Below, piece by piece: positions 1 to 9,152 of a DNA stretch of 64,000 nucleotides; positions within the stretch are counted from its first letter, which is position 1; the number at the start of each line of letters is the position of its first letter. Under the pieces are notes generated by a model that ran no database searches, had not been told where the DNA came from, and was given only the letters and a program-made list of their open reading frames with translations. Both the position numbers and the translations under genes were made by a program. Origin of the DNA: an uncultured Mailhella sp. (GTDB lineage Bacteria > Desulfobacterota > Desulfovibrionia > Desulfovibrionales > Desulfovibrionaceae); the NCBI RefSeq assembly GCF_963931295.1, contig NZ_OZ007001.1, positions 372,001 to 436,000 of the forward strand. The letters are read 5' to 3'.

Positions 1-202
1 CCCGCGACGACGCGTCGCCGCCTTCCAGATGCAGAAGCTGCGGCGGCTCCTCGCGCATGGCCTGCAAAAAGCCGCGCTGTCTGGCCAGCTCCGGCCCCAG
101 CGCGCCGGAAAACGCGGCGCGCGCCTCGTCCACGCCGGGGAGCACGTCCTCGGGCGCAACGCGGCGCGCAGCCGTCTTACCTTCTTTTTTTCCCGCCGCC
201 AT
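1..202 (-). CDS. Partial gene, probable DNA polymerase III delta' subunit (5' part only)
   Basis: The reading frame starts with ATG at 202-200 and runs off the left edge, giving about 67 residues that begin MAAGKKEGKTAARRV. The segment LLHLEGGDASSR resembles the start of the clamp-loader delta' ATPase-like domain in Desulfovibrio relatives, where the P-loop is degenerate. That match is from memory and not decisive. The gene begins one base after the purA stop codon (TGA at 206-204), so it is probably cotranscribed and translationally coupled with purA. No strong Shine-Dalgarno is visible before it, which fits coupling. If the assignment holds, the product would help load the sliding clamp. 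It could also be an unrelated conserved hypothetical protein. Confidence 0.5.
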   Translation of the reverse strand, partial: MAAGKKEGKTAARRVAPEDVLPGVDEARAAFSGALGPELARQRGFLQAMREEPPQLLHLEGGDASSR

Positions 203-203
203 A

Positions 204-1478
204 TCAGTGACGGAAGGTCTGATTCCTGTCGGGCCCCACGGAAATGTAGCCCACCTTCACGCCCAGCACTTCCTCGATGCGCTCAATGTAGCGACGGCAG
301 TTGCGGGGCAGGGAATCCCAGTCCGTGCAGCCGGAAAGATCCTCATCCCAGCCGGGCAGCACTTCAAACACCGGCTTCGCGTTGTCGAGTCCGCGCGGGG
401 TCTGCGGCGGATACTGCATCACCTTGCCCTCGTACTCGTAGGCCACGCAGAACTTGATTTCCTTCAGGCCGGAAAGCACGTCCACCTTGGTGAGAGCAAT
501 GCTCGTGGGATCGCAAAGACGCGCCATTTCCCGCAGCACCACCAGATCAAGCCAGCCGCAGCGGCGCGGACGTCCGGTGGTCGCCCCGTATTCGCCGCCC
601 TGACGACGCAGAAATTCGCCCATGTCGTCGAAAAGTTCCGTGGGGAAAGGTCCGGAACCCACGCGGGTGGTGTAGGCCTTCACGATGGCGATGCGCTGAT
701 CGATCATGCCCGCATGCACGCCCGAGCCGATGGACGCGTTGTCGCACACCACGTTGGACGACGTCACAAAGGGATAGGTGCCGTGATCGATGTCGAGCAT
801 GACGCCCTGCGCGCCCTCAAACATGATGCTCTTGCCGGCGGCGTCGGCGTCGATGATGAGGCTCGACACGTCGGCCAGATAGGGCACAAGGCGCGGCGCA
901 ATGGCCATGAGATCGTTGAACACGGTTTCAGGATCCAGCGCGGGCAGGCCGTAGAGCTGCGTGAAGAGCACGTTCTTTTCCTTGAGGGCGTGCTCAATCT
1001 TGTCGCGCAGCACCTCGGGATCGGTCAGATCGCCGGCGCGCACGCCCACACGGGCCTTCTTGTCTTCGTAGCAGGGGCCGATGCCGCGGCCGGTGGTGCC
1101 TATCTTGGACTTCGCACTGCCTTCGCGCGCGCCGTCGATGGCGCGATGATACGGCATGATGAGATGCGTCTTGTAGCTGATTTTCAATCTTTCGGGGCTG
1201 ACGTCGAGTCCGAGGCTCTGGAGGGCGTCTATCTCCTCAAGGAAGCTCTCAGGATCGAGCACAACGCCGTTGCCGATGACGCACATCTTCCCGGGATGAA
1301 GTATGCCCGAGGGCACGACATGCAGGACGTACTTCTGGCCATCGACGATGACCGTATGTCCGGCGTTGTTGCCGCCCTGAAAACGGACCACCATATCCAC
1401 TTCGGAAGTGAGCAGATCGACGATCTTACCCTTGCCTTCGTCGCCCCACTGCGCACCAACGATTGTCATGTTCGACAT
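204..1478 (-). CDS. purA: Adenylosuccinate synthase
   Basis: This cytoplasmic enzyme joins IMP and aspartate using GTP, the first committed step from IMP to AMP. The 424-residue product has the family's usual length. It starts [18 protein letters not shown], the canonical GTP-binding/catalytic N-terminus with the catalytic Asp and the GDEGKGK loop; GNNAGHT and the GTTGRGIGP loop follow. I chose the ATG at 1478 because an AAGGAG Shine-Dalgarno lies just upstream and the known family N-terminus begins here; the frame stays open further upstream without homology. The next gene starts one base after its stop. An intergenic repeat array separates it from the LysR gene upstream on the same strand. 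Confidence 0.97.
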   Translation of the reverse strand: MSNMTIVGAQWGDEGKGKIVDLLTSEVDMVVRFQGGNNAGHTVIVDGQKYVLHVVPSGILHPGKMCVIGNGVVLDPESFLEEIDALQSLGLDVSPERLKISYKTHLIMPYHRAIDGAREGSAKSKIGTTGRGIGPCYEDKKARVGVRAGDLTDPEVLRDKIEHALKEKNVLFTQLYGLPALDPETVFNDLMAIAPRLVPYLADVSSLIIDADAAGKSIMFEGAQGVMLDIDHGTYPFVTSSNVVCDNASIGSGVHAGMIDQRIAIVKAYTTRVGSGPFPTELFDDMGEFLRRQGGEYGATTGRPRRCGWLDLVVLREMARLCDPTSIALTKVDVLSGLKEIKFCVAYEYEGKVMQYPPQTPRGLDNAKPVFEVLPGWDEDLSGCTDWDSLPRNCRRYIERIEEVLGVKVGYISVGPDRNQTFRH

Positions 1479-1682
1479 ATATCTCTCCTTAGGACGCACC
1501 TTGAAAAATAGAAGGCCGTGCCGGCCCTCTGAAAACGCGCCAAAGACATTTTTATAGAGCCCTTTGTCTGGCTCGTCAACCCGATAAAGCCGAGGGGGAC
1601 CCGGACGCCCGGCGGTACCAATTCCTTCTCCCGAGTGCGGCAACTGCCCGCTTGCTCAAGCCTCTCTTTACAGAATGCGAGG

Positions 1683-2411
1683 CTTGCACGACGGCGGCTG
1701 CGTTTAACGCCGGAAGTGAATTCCGGCTACGCGCTGCCGTCGGCCGGGCTCCTGACGACATCTTGCCGGGAGCATGAGTAACGCCGTCGTCCGTTTGCGC
1801 CGGACACACTTTACGGGCTGCTCTGCTTGCACGACGGACATTGCGTTTAACGCCGGAAGTGAATTCCGGCTACTTATGCCCGTCGGCCGGGCTCCTGATG
1901 TCGCCCGGGGCCCCAGAGCGTTGAGAGAATGCCTTCCGGCAGGCACTCCCCCTTCGCCCTTCGCTTCGGGCGTAATCTTCCCGTTCACCCTGTCCTGCCG
2001 AAGCAGCGAAGCTGCGAGGCAGAATCAGGGGGGCGCGGGGGGAATTATTTCTGACCTTGCAGTGTCCCAAAGAACACGCAGGCCCGTTTGCGCAAGACAC
2101 GCTGTACGGCCTGCGGGACTTGCACGACGGGCATTGCGTTTAACGCCGGAAGTGAATTCCGGCTACTTATGCCCGTCGGCCGGGCTTCTGACGTCGCCCG
2201 GGGCCCCGGAGCGTTGAGAGAACGCTTTCCGGCAGGCACTCCCCCCTTCGCCCTTCGCTTCGGGCGTAATCTTCCCGTTCACCCTGTCCTGCCGAAGCAG
2301 CGAAGCTGCGAGGCAGAATCAGGGGGGCGCGGGGGGAATTATTTCCCCCGCATGCCTTTCCTGCCTTTCCTCTCTTCCTGCCTTTCCTGCCTTTCCTGCC
2401 TTTTCTGTCTT
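1683..2411 (+). repeat. Structured intergenic repeat array (module A, two full copies plus a partial one)
   Basis: The array holds a truncated copy (about 1683-1790) and two nearly full A modules starting at about 1791 and 2087. Each carries the hairpin CCGGAA-GTGAA-TTCCGG, the pair CGACGGGCAT/ATGCCCGTCG around it, a GCCCGGGG-rich segment, and the hairpin CTGCCGAAGCAGCGAAGCTG near the end. The last copy ends in a G-run/C-run hairpin around AATTATTT, followed by a pyrimidine tract (CCTTTCCTG units) that reaches the stop codon of the LysR gene at 2412. Read on the minus strand, the LysR mRNA would pass from TGA straight into AAGACAGAAAAGGCAGG. The same array also forms the upstream region of purA. 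No conserved reading frame is present. Confidence 0.9.
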
Positions 2412-3314
2412 TCACTCCCGTGAATCGGGGAAGCAGTCGGGGAATTCGGCCTTGTCGCGGGAGAGTTCGTCCTGCATCCAGGCGAAGAAGGCGCTCACTC
2501 GGGGGGTGCGGGCGGCCTCGGCGAGGCAGGCTGCGGTATAGCGGCTTCTGACCGGAACCGTGGGCGTGCGCAGAGCGGCGAGGCGTCCGGCGCGGAGGTC
2601 TTCGGCCACGAGAAGCGAGCTCGCCAGCGCCGCGCCCCGGCCTTCCGCCGCCGCGGAAAGCGCCATGTACGAAAACTGAAACATCGGCCCGAAGCGCAGG
2701 TCCGGGCGCAGTCCCGACGCCTGAAACCACGCCTTCCATTCCTGTTCCCCGGCTTCCGGAGAACGCAAAAGCCGGTCGGTCTGCCAGTCGCGTTCGTGAT
2801 CGCGCCAGTAGTCCGGGCCGAACACCGGGAAAAAGCGCTCCTCCGGCAGCTGCACCATAAAAAGTCCGGGCGTCTCAGGCATGTCCAGCCGCACAATGAC
2901 ATCCACATCCGGCCCAAGCACAGGATGCCCCGGATGCGGTCCAATACGAATATCAATATCCGGACAGCGCTCGCAAAAACGACTCAGTCGCGGCGCCAGC
3001 CAGCGATTCGCAAAACTCGCCTCCGCCACCACGGAAAGCGGTCCCACCCCGCGCCGCAGGCGCGCGCTCTCCCGACGCAACGTGTCAAGCGCGCCCGCAA
3101 TCGCCGCGTAATACCGTTCCCCGTCCGGCGTGAGTCGGATTCCGGGCGCACGGCGGATAAACAACGGCACTCCCAAATAATCCTCAAGATGCCGGATGTG
3201 CTGACTCACGGCCGCCTGCGTCACGCACAGCTCCTCCCCTGCCCGGGTGAAACTGCCCAGCCGGGCCGCTGCTTCAAAGGCCGCCAGCGCATTCAACGGT
3301 GGATTCTCTATCAT
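2412..3314 (-). CDS. LysR-family transcriptional regulator (GcvA-like)
   Basis: The 300-residue protein has the standard LysR layout. An N-terminal winged helix-turn-helix (NALAAFEAAARLGSFTRAG to VTQAAVSQHIRHLE, about residues 8-50) is followed by a linker helix and a periplasmic-binding-protein-like effector domain (about 90-290). The wording of the HTH resembles the GcvA/AmpR subgroup. The gene is divergent from an AEC transporter 152 bp away, the usual arrangement for a LysR regulator and its target. A perfect palindrome (ATAAG-N5-CTTAT) overlaps its start codon, so autoregulation is likely. Its stop codon abuts a structured repeat array. The effector cannot be deduced, though the partner suggests an organic anion. 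Confidence 0.92.
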   Translation of the reverse strand: MIENPPLNALAAFEAAARLGSFTRAGEELCVTQAAVSQHIRHLEDYLGVPLFIRRAPGIRLTPDGERYYAAIAGALDTLRRESARLRRGVGPLSVVAEASFANRWLAPRLSRFCERCPDIDIRIGPHPGHPVLGPDVDVIVRLDMPETPGLFMVQLPEERFFPVFGPDYWRDHERDWQTDRLLRSPEAGEQEWKAWFQASGLRPDLRFGPMFQFSYMALSAAAEGRGAALASSLLVAEDLRAGRLAALRTPTVPVRSRYTAACLAEAARTPRVSAFFAWMQDELSRDKAEFPDCFPDSRE

Positions 3315-3327
3315 AAGAAAAACTTAT
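3313..3327. promoter_or_regulatory. Probable LysR operator
   Basis: ATAAGAAAAACTTAT is a perfect inverted repeat (ATAAG, 5-base spacer, CTTAT) and contains the T-N11-A pattern typical of LysR recognition sites. It lies in the divergent LysR/AEC intergenic region and covers the first bases of the LysR start codon, so binding could repress the regulator and act on the transporter promoter. It is a single sequence match with no experimental support. Confidence 0.5.
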
Positions 3328-3466
3328 CCCGGCCCACAGGAAATCTCGTTTGCGCCGCCGCAGCATTTGCTGCATGTTGTTTTTCCGCGCCTTCCGGCCG
3401 AAAGGCGAACTCCAAAACAACTACGAATGCAAATGACGCGCGCCCAGCGCCCGTCTGGAGATTCCC

Positions 3467-4411
3467 ATGTGGGATGTGTTTTTATTACTGCTGCCCGTGT
3501 TTGTGCTGATCTTCCTGGGCATGCTCGCTGAACGCTTTCAACTCGTGCCCCCCTTCGGCTCGACGACGCTCAATCAGTTCCTCGTCAACCTCGGACTTCC
3601 GGCCCTGATCTTTCTTTCCATTGCCGAGTGCCGCCCCGAAGATCTCGACCATGAGGCGTTTCTCGCCGGATTCGCCGTCTGTCTGTTCGTGACCTTCGGC
3701 GCGCTGATTCCGGTGTTCCACTTCCTTAAATTCGACACAAATTACCGGGAGGAAGTGGTGCTGTCAATGCTCGCCAGCTTCCCCAACGTGGTGCTCGTCG
3801 GCCTGCCCGTACTCATGGCCCTGTATCCCGGAAGCCCCGTGGTGGTGCTCGCCAGCACCCTCACCAACATTCTCGAAATCCCCATGGTGCTCATCACCCT
3901 GTTCATTCTCGTCAACAACGGCGCCCGCGGACGGCATCCCATACGCACCATCGCCCTTGCGCTCGTCACCAATCCCGTGGTGCTCGCCACCCTCGGCGGC
4001 GCAGCCTTCTACGCTTCCGGAACTCCCGTGCCCGCCGTCATCGAATCCCCCTGCCGCGCCCTCGGAAATTCCGTCATGCCCTGCGCCCTCGTGTCGCTCG
4101 GCATCGTCATCAGCGCAAGACTGCGCAATCACGGCGACAACAGCGTGTTTCATCCCGGCAGACAGGCCGTCATTCTCATCGGCAAGCAGATAGTCCAGCC
4201 CGTGATCGCCTTCATCGCGCTCACCGCCTTTCACACCGAACCCATGTGGCGCTCCATGGGCGTGCTGCTCGCCGCCATGCCCGTGGGAACCCTCGCCTAT
4301 GCCATGAGCGACTCCTACAAGGTCGCCTCCAACGACGCTTCGGCCGCGGTCATCATGAGCACGCTCGTCTCGCTGCTGCTCATTCCGGTGCTCGCCCTCG
4401 TCGTCAAATAG
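3467..4411 (+). CDS. AEC-family transporter (auxin efflux carrier type permease)
   Basis: The 314-residue integral membrane protein begins MWDVFLLLLPVFVLIFLGML and has about ten hydrophobic segments in two halves, as in the AEC/BASS fold. The conserved pattern with FLVNLGLPALIF in the first half and MPVGTLAYAMS near the end supports the family. Bacterial AEC members move dicarboxylates such as malate or malonate, so the name auxin carrier says little about substrate. It is divergent from a LysR regulator that probably controls it. The ATG at 3467 is preceded by a weak GGAG-like site (CTGGAGATTCCC). No gene follows on this strand until 6966. Confidence 0.9.
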   Translation: MWDVFLLLLPVFVLIFLGMLAERFQLVPPFGSTTLNQFLVNLGLPALIFLSIAECRPEDLDHEAFLAGFAVCLFVTFGALIPVFHFLKFDTNYREEVVLSMLASFPNVVLVGLPVLMALYPGSPVVVLASTLTNILEIPMVLITLFILVNNGARGRHPIRTIALALVTNPVVLATLGGAAFYASGTPVPAVIESPCRALGNSVMPCALVSLGIVISARLRNHGDNSVFHPGRQAVILIGKQIVQPVIAFIALTAFHTEPMWRSMGVLLAAMPVGTLAYAMSDSYKVASNDASAAVIMSTLVSLLLIPVLALVVK

Positions 4412-4806
4412 GGGCAGGCCGCGACGGACTCAGCGCCGCCGATTGAACATATTTTCGCCGCGGATCAGGCCGACTCCCATCGAACCGCAGGGACAACGGC
4501 TCCACGGCAAACCGGCACGACGCCCCGGGATGACGGGGAATCTTCCCAAGGGCTTCGACGCCGGTAAAAACCTTTTCCCCCGGAACGGATACGCTGCGCA
4601 CCTTTCCCCCTTGCCGCGCCTGCCTTTGTCAGCCCCTCCTCTCGGGGAACGCTCCGTTCCTTTTTCCCTGCCATGCGGGGCGCTTTTTCAGCCTGAAGCG
4701 CCCCGCTTTACATAGTCCTCCTCACTAAAGCCTGCGACAGAACATGCTCCTGCCGCAGGCTTTAAGTTTAAGCGGACACAATACGGACACGGAGCGAAAA
4801 ACAACA
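4412..4806. other. Gene-free interval with two strong hairpins
   Basis: No credible coding sequence is seen. Two inverted repeats stand out. One at 4675-4706 has an 11-bp stem (GCGGGGCGCTT / AAGCGCCCCGC), a possible bidirectional terminator. The other at 4727-4763 has a 14-bp stem with one mismatch (AAAGCCTGCGACAG / CTGCCGCAGGCTTT). Both lie between the transporter gene and the degenerate CRISPR-like array. Confidence 0.6.
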
Positions 4807-5065
4807 GGCATCAAGCCCGGCGCGCAGAACGACTGGTTCAGCCTGCGGCTCCAGAACAACCCATGTGATTTCTCCCCGGCACTCAGAGAAGCTCCATAAA
4901 AACACACGATCCACCAGAAGGCTCGTCAGCTTTTCCCGCGCCGGCAGAGCGACTCCTCGTAAATGTTTTCTGCTGTATTTTTCCCCGGCGCGCAGAACGC
5001 CCTCAGGCCAGAAAACGGGGCATTTTTCGTATCGTGATTTTCCCCGCGAACGCAGAGCTGCCGAG
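4807..5065 (-). CRISPR. Decayed CRISPR-like array (about five degenerate repeats)
   Basis: Five related motifs of about 25-29 bp occur with the anchor CAGA(G/A) at 4825, 4884, 4945, 4993 and 5053. The intervals are 59, 61, 48 and 60 bp, close to the 61-bp period of type I-E arrays. The approximate plus-strand consensus is TTTTCCCCGGCGCGCAGAGC; two copies share CCCGGCGCGCAGAACG exactly. The form recalls the I-E repeat (CCCCGCG...CGGGG, followed by ATGAACC) with its 3' arm eroded. The stretches between copies differ from one another, as spacers would. No cas gene lies in the window. Repeat divergence is high, so this is either a relic array or another tandem repeat of similar period. Confidence 0.35.
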
Positions 5066-5596
5066 AGAGGAAAAACCGCCGCTGCCCCTGTCCACACGGA
5101 CAGCCGCGCCGCCCAAGATCATCGATCACCAGGGGCAAGCACGCCTCCACAATCAGGCATCACCAACAATAATGGAAAGCGTCCCGAGCAATGACATGTA
5201 AATACCACAGCCCTTCCAGTTCCAGCGGCGTTTCCCCCGATGCCATGGCCGCACAGAAGGTCGTCACGAAGTGCGGTCGCGAATTTCCCGGCCTCCCCGG
5301 AAACATTCCCCAGCGCCCGGGCAGCTCTCCAGTCGCCACCACGGCCGCCCCATGCCCCTGCTCGCATTGGCGCTGCCTGTGCGGAGTTCATGTTCACAGT
5401 ATGGTGGGCCCCCGGACCTGCGTCCAGGTGTCGCCGCTCCACCGCAGATAAAAAAACGCCGCCTGCAAAAGGCGACGCTTGTCGTTCATGCCGCGCGTGG
5501 CAATCTGCACTGAACATCCGGCATGCGGTCCGCGCCTGTCCCGCGCATGAGGGCAAAGCGCCGTCCGGCTCCGTCAACCGCTCCGGCACGAATCCC
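5066..5596. other. Gene-free interval
   Basis: I see no supported gene here. Weak further matches to the repeat motif next door appear near 5231-5260 and 5301-5330 (TTCCCC...GCACAGAAGG and TTCCCCAGCGCCCGGGCAG), so the decayed array may once have extended this way. The interval ends at the stop codon of the methyltransferase gene. Confidence 0.5.
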
Positions 5597-6733
5597 TCAC
5601 CTGCTTCTGCGGGAGCGCTCCGGCTTGTCCTTGTTCGGCGTCGGGTTCGCCGTCTTCGTCGCAGGCTTCGCCGTCTTCGCCTTCGGGCGTCCGGGCTTCT
5701 TTGCCCGAATCGGAGCCTTGCGCGGCGTCTCTTCCGCAGCGCCCGTCTTCGCCGCCTTCACCTTTCCGGCACTCTTCCCCGAGCCGGACGCCCTGCTCAA
5801 TCCTTCGTCAGCAGCCGGCTCCGCTCCGCGCGAGGACTCCGCACGAAAGGCGTCCCGCGCTTCCTCAAGATCGCTCAACGACTGGCGAACACGCGCTGCA
5901 CCTCGACGCCATTCCACATCCATGCCGCTGAAGCGCTTCTTCATCACATGCACCGCTTCGAGATTGCTGTCCACCAGCAGCGCATTGCGCCCCAGCTCAA
6001 ACGCCGATTCCCCAAGCGTGCCGCTTCCGGCAAAAAAGTCGCACAGAATATCCCCCGGATTGGAATGCACCTTCACTATCCGATCTATGATCGCCCGCGG
6101 CTTCTGCGTGGCATAGCCGGTCTTCTCCCGGCCGTTCGGACTCACTATCGTGTGCCACCACACGTCCGTCGGCGTCTTGCCCAGAGCCGCCTTCCGCGGC
6201 CCCACCAGCGCAGGCGCCATGTAGGGAATCCTGTCCATCGCGTCGAAATTAAACGTGAACTTCTCAGGATTCTTTGCGTACCAGAGAATATTATCGTGCT
6301 TCGCCGGCCAGCGCTTCTTCGAGCGCGCGCCGTAATCGTACGCCCAGATGATCTCGTTGATGAACGAGGCGCGGCCAAAAATGCCGTCCAGCATCACCTT
6401 GCAGTAGTGAATCTCCCGGTAGTCCAGATGGAAAAACAGCGCGCCCTCCGGCGCAAGTATGCGGTACGCTTCTTCCATGCGCGGCTGCAAAAAGCCCAGA
6501 AAATCATCAAACCTGTCGTCGTATCCGCTGGTCTTGCCCCGGATCGTCCGATAAAGCTGCCCCTTGAATCCGACACGGTCGCCGTGATCGTCACGCACCG
6601 TCGCAAGCTGCGTGCGACGCTGCACCTTTCCCGTGTTGAACGGCGGATCAATATAAATCAGATCCACACAGGCGTCCGGCAGCGCGCGCAGCACTGCCAG
6701 ATTGTCGGCATGAAAAACGGCAAGTCTGGGCAT
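5597..6733 (-). CDS. Site-specific DNA methyltransferase, beta class (N6-adenine or N4-cytosine)
   Basis: The 378-residue enzyme has the catalytic motif DPPF (residues 29-32) before the S-adenosylmethionine motif FAGSGT (234-239), the motif order of beta-class amino-methyltransferases. DPPF-type enzymes methylate an exocyclic amine; adenine N6 seems more likely but is not settled here. From about residue 285 there is a charged, Lys/Ala/Pro-rich tail that includes KKPGRPKAK (about 345-353), which matches the GRP core of an AT-hook and would bind the minor groove. No restriction endonuclease gene adjoins it, so it may be an orphan regulatory or phage-derived methyltransferase. It is divergent from the TauE/SafE gene. 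Confidence 0.9.
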   Translation of the reverse strand: MPRLAVFHADNLAVLRALPDACVDLIYIDPPFNTGKVQRRTQLATVRDDHGDRVGFKGQLYRTIRGKTSGYDDRFDDFLGFLQPRMEEAYRILAPEGALFFHLDYREIHYCKVMLDGIFGRASFINEIIWAYDYGARSKKRWPAKHDNILWYAKNPEKFTFNFDAMDRIPYMAPALVGPRKAALGKTPTDVWWHTIVSPNGREKTGYATQKPRAIIDRIVKVHSNPGDILCDFFAGSGTLGESAFELGRNALLVDSNLEAVHVMKKRFSGMDVEWRRGAARVRQSLSDLEEARDAFRAESSRGAEPAADEGLSRASGSGKSAGKVKAAKTGAAEETPRKAPIRAKKPGRPKAKTAKPATKTANPTPNKDKPERSRRSR

Positions 6734-6965
6734 GGATATCCTTTGTCCTCACAGATGACAGACGTCCGCACTTTAATCGTTTCGCAGATTTATGGCAAGG
6801 CACATAGAAGACGTTCAATCTTCGCACAAAATTCCCCCGCATCCGTGCCACGCTCCGCGCCCCGCAGCTCTTTTTCCTCCCCGCGATGCGTTTCCCATCT
6901 TCCCCCCTTGACAACTCGCCCGTTTTTTTCCCTTATGAGAAATCACCATTTTTCAGGAGATTGTC

Positions 6966-7703
6966 ATGATTCTGGCCCATGTGATCTGGCTTGCCTTCGC
7001 CTGGCTGCTCGGAGGATTCGTTCACGGCGTTACGTCCATCGGCGCGGCCATGGTCGCCATGCCCCTCATTACCTTCATCGCCAGCCCCAAAGAGGCCATT
7101 CTCATCGCCTGCATCTCCAGCGGCGTCGCCCCCCTCGCTCTTTCCATCATCTACCGCCGCTACATTCTCTGGAAAGAAATGATCTGGCTCTCTCTCGGCT
7201 GCATCGTGGGCATTCCCGCAGGCGTCGCCATGCTCTCCGTGCTCTCCGGCACCGTGCTCATGCTCACCATAGGCGTGCTGCTCATCTTTTTCGTCTCCTG
7301 GCAGTTCTTCTCCCACAAGGTGCGCGCCACTCTCCCCTATCATCCCGTCACGGCGCTCATCATCGGCACCGCGGGCGCGTTCCTTACCGCCAGCACAAGC
7401 CTCGGCGGCCCCATCCTCGCCGTGTATACCGCCTTCCGCGGCTGGGAACAGAAAAACGCCCTCGCCACCACCAGCATGTATTTCAACTTCGTCAATGCAA
7501 GCATCATCGTCATGCAGCGGAAAGCCGGTCTCTACTCCAGCGCCGTGTACGACGCCGTCAGCATCTCCCTCACCTTCGCCGTCATCGGCGTGCTCATCAG
7601 CATTCCCGTGGTGCGCCGCATGCCGCAGGAAACCTTCCGCAAGCTCCTGCTCCTCATGATCTTCATTTCCGGCGTCACCCTCCTCTCCCGGTCGGTGATG
7701 TAA
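6966..7703 (+). CDS. TauE/SafE-family membrane exporter
   Basis: The 245-residue membrane protein has about seven to eight hydrophobic segments in the two-fold repeated arrangement of the TauE/SafE family (sulfite or organosulfonate export). The family signature appears as GGFVHGVTSIGAAMVAMPL near the N-terminus, with the second repeat at LTASTSLGGPILAVY. A clear AGGAGA Shine-Dalgarno precedes the ATG at 6966. Members export sulfite, sulfoacetate or related anions, which would suit a sulfur-metabolising anaerobe, but the substrate cannot be read from sequence. It stands alone, divergent from the methyltransferase and convergent with the small hypothetical gene at 7808-8185. Confidence 0.9.
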   Translation: MILAHVIWLAFAWLLGGFVHGVTSIGAAMVAMPLITFIASPKEAILIACISSGVAPLALSIIYRRYILWKEMIWLSLGCIVGIPAGVAMLSVLSGTVLMLTIGVLLIFFVSWQFFSHKVRATLPYHPVTALIIGTAGAFLTASTSLGGPILAVYTAFRGWEQKNALATTSMYFNFVNASIIVMQRKAGLYSSAVYDAVSISLTFAVIGVLISIPVVRRMPQETFRKLLLLMIFISGVTLLSRSVM

Positions 7704-7708
7704 TTTTC

Positions 7709-7748
7709 CCCCAAAAACAAAAACCGCGGGCCCTTCTCCGCCCGCGGC
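7709..7748 (-). terminator. Rho-independent terminator
   Basis: An 8-bp GC stem (CCGCGGGC / GCCCGCGG, 7723-7746) is followed on the minus strand by TTTTTGTTTTTGG. This orientation serves the gene at 7808-8185; on the plus strand the bases after the stem are not T-rich. Confidence 0.85.
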
Positions 7749-7807
7749 TCAACCATTCCAATTGCCCGAGTTTTCTCCCGAGAGGGAATCCTCACCGTCC
7801 GCGACTT

Positions 7808-8185
7808 CTACTTCCCGTCACCAAGGGCGAGGAACTCTTCGGGAGCCTGCTTCTCAAGCTCGGTAAGCGCATCTTCCAGTTCGTTGCTCAGAGCGTTGGC
7901 CTTTCGGGGTTCCCAGTCCGCCAGCGCCGAGCGCATCTCGTCCAGCTTGTCCGTCACCTTCTTCGCCCCGGGCATCAGCGCCTTCCGGCTCTCCTCCGAA
8001 ATATCCGCAAAACGCAGCGCATCGGGCAGATATTCCGCGAGCTCCGTCACCCCGCGCTTCATGCCCTGCGGCCCCCAGCGGTCGAGCTCAGACCAGACCA
8101 GCGCCGAAAGACGCGGCCAGGCCGCCACCACTTCATCTTCGTTGTACGTCCACGCGCCTACGCGAATCTGCAATATCTTTCCCAT
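7808..8185 (-). CDS. Conserved-looking hypothetical protein
   Basis: The 125-residue soluble protein starts MGKILQIRVGAWTYNEDEV and is mostly helical and acidic. It has no signal peptide, membrane segment or recognised motif. The gene is credible because an AAAGGAG Shine-Dalgarno lies at good spacing before the ATG and a terminator follows on the same strand. I do not recognise the family. Single-copy, monocistronic placement gives no functional hint. Confidence 0.75.
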   Translation of the reverse strand: MGKILQIRVGAWTYNEDEVVAAWPRLSALVWSELDRWGPQGMKRGVTELAEYLPDALRFADISEESRKALMPGAKKVTDKLDEMRSALADWEPRKANALSNELEDALTELEKQAPEEFLALGDGK

Positions 8186-8259
8186 ACCTTATACTCCTTT
8201 TGCCGCGCGCCCGGGGCGACCTTCCTTTTCTTTCTTCTTCCTTCTCCCGAGTACCCGCA

Positions 8260-9151
8260 ACTGCCCGTTTGCCCAAGACACGCTGTACGGACTGCATCAC
8301 TTGCACGACGACGGCTGCGTTTAACGCCGGAAGTAAATTCCGGCTACGCGCCTGCCGTCGGCCGGGCTCCTGAGGTCGCCCGGGGCCCCAGTACGTTGAA
8401 AGACGGCCTTTCCGGCTGCATTTGCGGCCCTGTCCCGGTGTTACCCGCCGAAAAATCTGAAAATCCCTTCCTTTAACACGACTGCCGGCGCATGCCGGAC
8501 AGGAGTCGGTCACCGCAGGTGGGCGCAGACATTCGAGCGCCCTGCTTCCGCCACGTCCCGTTTGCCCAAGACACGCTGTACGGACTGCATCACTTGCACG
8601 ACGACGGCTGCGTTTAACGCCGGAAGTAAATTCCGGCTACGCGCCTGCCGTCGGCCGGGCTCCTGACGTCGCCCGGGGCCCCAGTGCGTTGAAAGACGGC
8701 CTTTCCGGCTGCACTCCCCCCTTCGCCCTTTGCTTCGGGCATAATCTTCCCGTTCACCCTGTCCTGCTGAAGCAGCTTTAGCTGCGAAGCAGAATCAGGG
8801 GGGCGCGGGGGGAATTATTTCTGACCTTGCCCTCCCCCGAAGAACACGCAGGCCCGTTTGCCCAAGACACGCTGTACGGACTGCATCACTTGCACGACGA
8901 CGGCTGCGTTTAACGCCGGAAGTAAATTCCGGCTACGCGCCTGCCGTCGGCCGGGCTCCTGAGGTCGCCCGGGGCCCCAGTGCGTTGAGAGACAGCCTTT
9001 CCGGCTGCACTCCCCCTTCGCCCTTTGCTTCGGGCATAATCTTCCCGTTCACCCTGTCCTGCTGAAGCAGCTTCAGCTGCGAAGCAGAATCAGGGGGGCG
9101 CGGGGGGAATTATTTCCCCCGCATGCCTTTTCTGCCTTTCCTTTCTTTCCC
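8260..9151 (+). repeat. Structured intergenic repeat array (three module A units, 294-bp period)
   Basis: Units begin at about 8266, 8560 and 8854, spaced exactly 294 bp apart at the recurring CGTTTGCCCAAGACACGCTG. In these copies the outer stem is CGACGGC/GCCGTCG, where other copies have CGACGGGCAT/ATGCCCGTCG, and the inner hairpin loop is GTAAA. The end of the first unit (about 8450-8530) is replaced by a piece of module B (CGGCGCATGCCGGACAGG region). The last unit closes with the G-run/AATTATTT/C-run hairpin and a CCTTTTCTGCC tract, followed by the terminator of the acetyl-CoA carboxylase operon. Nothing here looks coding. Confidence 0.9.
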
Positions 9152-9152
9152 T

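Noticed and set aside
5240..8476. A 1078-codon frame on the plus strand spanning the methyltransferase, exporter and hypothetical genes
   Set aside because: It crosses real genes on both strands and a terminator; no start site or recognisable domain.
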